The position numbers and the translations under genes were made by a program. Positions 61,101 through 64,000 of a stretch of 64,000 bases of DNA are shown here, one piece after another. The stretch is taken from contig CM031869.1 of NCBI GenBank assembly GCA_018697195.1, positions 14,998,572 to 15,062,571 of the forward strand, given 5' to 3'. This DNA comes from Certhia americana. Its lineage: Eukaryota; Chordata; Aves; Passeriformes; Certhiidae. Numbering within the stretch: position 1 is the stretch's first letter; every line of letters starts with the position of its first letter. The notes under the pieces are model-generated. The model worked only from the letters and a program-made list of their open reading frames with translations, did no database searches and was not told the origin of the DNA.

Positions 61101-63534
61101 GCATAACTTAAAAATAAAGTTTACTAGTAATTTCTTATTCTACCCCCAAAGCAATAGCGACTGTGTTATATCCCAGAATTACAAGCACTGATAAAATTAT
61201 TTTCTTGATCCCCTTCCCATCTTTCCCGTGATTATCTAATAATTTATTGCACTAATTGGACTAAAGAATATTCAGATGACTTTGCATTATGAATATTTAG
61301 CCTTGAAAATCATTCATATGAAACCATTCCATTTTAAAAGCCACTTAAAATTAACTTTCCTGACTTGTACTCCGAGCTCCTATCCACGATTCTGGTTGAA
61401 ATAAGGTCCCCACAGCCCCAGCCAGTAACTCCCACTGAAATCTCACCTGATCACCTGTGTCACCCCATGCTGCTAGCCCAAGAAAAGAGGCTTTCTCACA
61501 GTGAGCTTAGTGGGCCTTTGCTCTGGGATTTATAAAATGCAATAAAAAATGACAAAAAACACAAATGCAAATATATTTTAAAATATAATATTAGCATTGT
61601 CAACATGTAAGACTTTATTTACTGCACAGAGAAGAAAATATTCAGAAGAGTGTAGTTTGTTTCGGGGAATGCATGAAAAAGTTTCAACAACTAACACACA
61701 GTGTTTCTTTGCAAAATAGCCCCGTGCATGATGCTGAAGTGAAATGGGTTTTGCTCATTCTTGTAAAAGAAGGTCATTACCTGCTATTGTGACTGCTCCT
61801 TTTGGATTACCTGTCTTTGTCTCTGCACAAGTCAAACAATAAATAAAGGTAGTCTGTTAATATAGATTAGAGGTTAAACTGTTATTTATTGTCACCTTTT
61901 ATGGAGAGATTCTCTGAAGGTTGTTATTGACCTTCCCTGCCTACAAACTTAGAGTCAGGTATTTATCCCAGGCAATCCATTTGCAATGAAAAAAAATTAC
62001 AGTCTTCCTGAGGAGACACAGGCAGAAACTGAGCTGCAACGATAAATCCTGATGAATAAGAGTTCCCAAATTGAAATGTATCACAAATTCACATCAGGTT
62101 ATGTCTCTGAGCATATGAGATCAGGAAACAGTTGAGAAACAACAGATCCTCTCCTGCAATTATTGAAGTCTTCTTATAAATGTCCTCTGGGACTTGGACA
62201 GAGTTGAGCATGAGAAAAGTATACAGCACATTTTCATTCCTTTGAGTTTATGTAGTACAAAGAGGTATACAAGTAAACAACAGCAAAAACAAAATTAGCA
62301 TTCTCTTTCATGTGTTGCTTGAAATTGAAATGGTTGAAGAAAAATCAATGTAATAGCCACCCACTTACTGGGCCTTAATCACATTACCAGCATCCCCTTA
62401 AACTGGTGTGTGATGGTACTTCTGCAGTGCTCCCTGGATCAGAACACACCTCAGAAATCAGCCTGCAAAGGTTGCTGTAACCTTGAAGCCGTGGAAGAAC
62501 TTCCTGAGTGCAGAGTATGGCTAGTTCCTGCTACAGTGAATGGAAATTCCTTTTCTGAACATCCCAAATTGTGAGGGTGTCAGAAATCCAGACTAAGCCT
62601 CCCATTATGCTAAGAATAGAGAAGAGAGAAAGAAAAAGAAGATCACATAAGTACTATATTATCTCTTTTATAAAGCAGCCACAGTCTTCTGCTTCCTCCC
62701 CCAGTCTGTCTTACAAGCTGAGCCCTATGAATTGTGACTATTTGAAAAGATTTTAAAGCCACTTCCTCCTACAGGTCCTCCAATTCTGCCCTGTTGTCAC
62801 TTCACCTGTGACCACACCACAAGGTTACAGCAGAAGGAAATGACCTCTGAAGAAGAAATATCCATCCAAGACATGGCCTTTTTCCTATCCTAGCTTGTCA
62901 AAGTGTTGGAAGAGTAGGCAGCAAAGAAATGGGATCCAGCTGGATAAGTCCTGGTGGTATTTCATCATCATAGCAAAGTCTGAGTGGGGAAGGGAGAGCT
63001 CTGGAGTCAGGCACGAGGTGTGGTAGGAGCTGTGGCAAGGAAATTGTGTGACATTGCTTCTGCATTGTCACTGCAAAGGGTCACACATCTGCCTGGTCCC
63101 CTTGTCACCGAGCCCTAAACGATCTGCTCAGACTGACAGTGATAAGAGGGCAGCTGTTGAATTATTGCATCTTCAAAGCATTGTTTCAAAGCAAAATGGT
63201 TAGAAAAAATCCAATATTTTTAATGCTTGAAGAAGTACAGTTATGGTTTATTTTCCAGCTGATATCTGAGCAAGTATCTCTGAATTCTGCTGTGTGTAAC
63301 TACTGCAGTTCTGCTCTGGTTAGTTTAAAGTACTCATTTATTCTTCAGAGCACACCCCAAATTCTCAAATTCATTAAATAAGACAAACAAAGTCCTTATC
63401 AAGTGCTCCCTTACAAATATCATTACAAAAACCATAGGAAAGCCAGCCAGAAAACATCATAAGGAAAGGAAGAAATTGTAGCAGAAAAATAAAATAACCA
63501 CATTTTCCAGAAACTTTTGAAGTTTGAGGAATAA
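55189..63534. other. Intergenic, no gene seen
   Basis: AT-rich, with (AAAC)n-like sequence at about 59554-59585 and scattered short open frames. Some stretches, such as about 61260-61360 with homeodomain-like ATTA/TAAT motifs, look like candidate conserved non-coding DNA. This cannot be judged from one sequence. Confidence 0.5.
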
Positions 63535-63733
63535 ATTTTTTCCTGTGAGGGTGGTGAGGACCTGGCATAGGGTTCCTAGAGCAGCTGTGGCTGCCCCATC
63601 CCTGGCAGTGTCCAAGGCTAGGCTGCACAGGACTTAGAGCAGACTGGGACAGTGGAAGGTGTCCCTGGTCATGGCAGGGGAGTGGAACGAGATGATTTAA
63701 GGTCCCATCCAACCCAAACCATTCTGGGATTCA
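63535..63733 (+). mobile_element. CR1 LINE 3' end (truncated)
   Basis: The sequence reads GAGGGTGGTGAGGACCTGG, then GCAGCTGTGGCTGCCCCATC, CCTGGCAGTGTCCAAGGCTAGG, CAGTGGAAGGTGTCCCTGG, and ends AAGGTCCCATCCAACCCAAACCATTCTGGGATTC (broken here into pieces). This is the sense-strand 3' end of avian CR1, coding tail plus 3' UTR, with the terminal ATTCT/GATTC octamer degraded. It lacks the reverse transcriptase domain. The minus-strand open frame of 112 codons across it is an artefact. Confidence 0.9.
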
Positions 63734-64000
63734 CTCTAAGTTCTCAGGAGGGTGTTAATATGGAAAAAAATACAATAGCCTAGGTCTGACTACACAACCC
63801 TGGAAATTATATAAGGTGAGGAAAATGAGAGATGAGACTTCATCTCCTCAACAGCATTTTACTGGTGTGTTCCTGCTAACAACCTTGCTCCAACTCAAAG
63901 TTTCTTAAGCTCAATGGTGTTGCTGTCCTTGCAGCACATTTTGGAAAAAATGTCCCCACATTGGTTTCAGTAAACACCAATTTTTGAGACAAAGTGTTTT
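63734..64000. other. Right edge, intergenic
   Basis: No gene or repeat recognised in the last 270 bases. Confidence 0.5.

Noticed and set aside
55445..63381. Possible LCP2 (SLP-76) exons expected to the right of FOXI1 by mammalian synteny
   Set aside because: I could not recognise SAM or SH2 motifs on either strand. A tblastn search would be needed to decide.
63374..63712. Minus-strand open frame of 112 codons
   Set aside because: Antisense to a CR1 3' end.
1..64000. CRISPR arrays, bacterial operons, phage or a novel defence system
   Set aside because: Composition, intron structure and repeats are vertebrate. Tandem repeats seen are mini- and microsatellites, with no spacer structure or associated genes.

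Overview
The window looks like nuclear DNA of a bird. It holds one clear protein gene, a two-exon FOXI1 orthologue on the + strand (coding exons 5548-6121 and 7077-7630), with a GT-AG intron, vertebrate-style UTRs and a canonical poly(A) signal. Two CR1-type LINE 3' ends (near 54.2-54.4 kb and 63.5-63.7 kb) and a solo LTR of ERVL type (near 16.1-16.5 kb) fit an avian genome. The LTR and CR1 variants feel songbird-like to me, but that is recollection and was not searched.

Layout. 1-5.5 kb is the upstream flank of FOXI1. It has a small CpG-dense patch at its left edge and, in the last 650 bp, several short palindromes and a cluster of CAGGTG/CACCTG E-boxes. 5.5-8.85 kb is FOXI1 itself. From 8.85 kb to the right edge I find no recognisable coding exon. 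This gene desert of about 55 kb contains an ERV-type LTR (16.1-16.5 kb), a GC-rich island with a 10-bp-period minisatellite and an assembly gap (24.5-25.6 kb), two compound microsatellites (24.36 and 47.98 kb), two CR1 ends, and several degraded fragments resembling very old amniote repeats: three MIR-like, one L3/CR1-like and one 5S-rRNA-derived SINE-like.

Interpretation. FOXI1 is the master transcription factor of proton-secreting ionocyte-type cells in inner ear, kidney and epididymis. In mammals it lies between DOCK2 and LCP2. Neither neighbour could be recognised here, so synteny is not confirmed. The desert is a plausible place for FOXI1 enhancers, but that is inference. I found no new multi-gene system. 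The best leads are the 5S-derived SINE relic, the G-quadruplex-prone minisatellite around the gap, and the TCACGTGA palindrome and paired inverted E-boxes upstream of FOXI1. Most other open frames are short, non-conserved or low-complexity.
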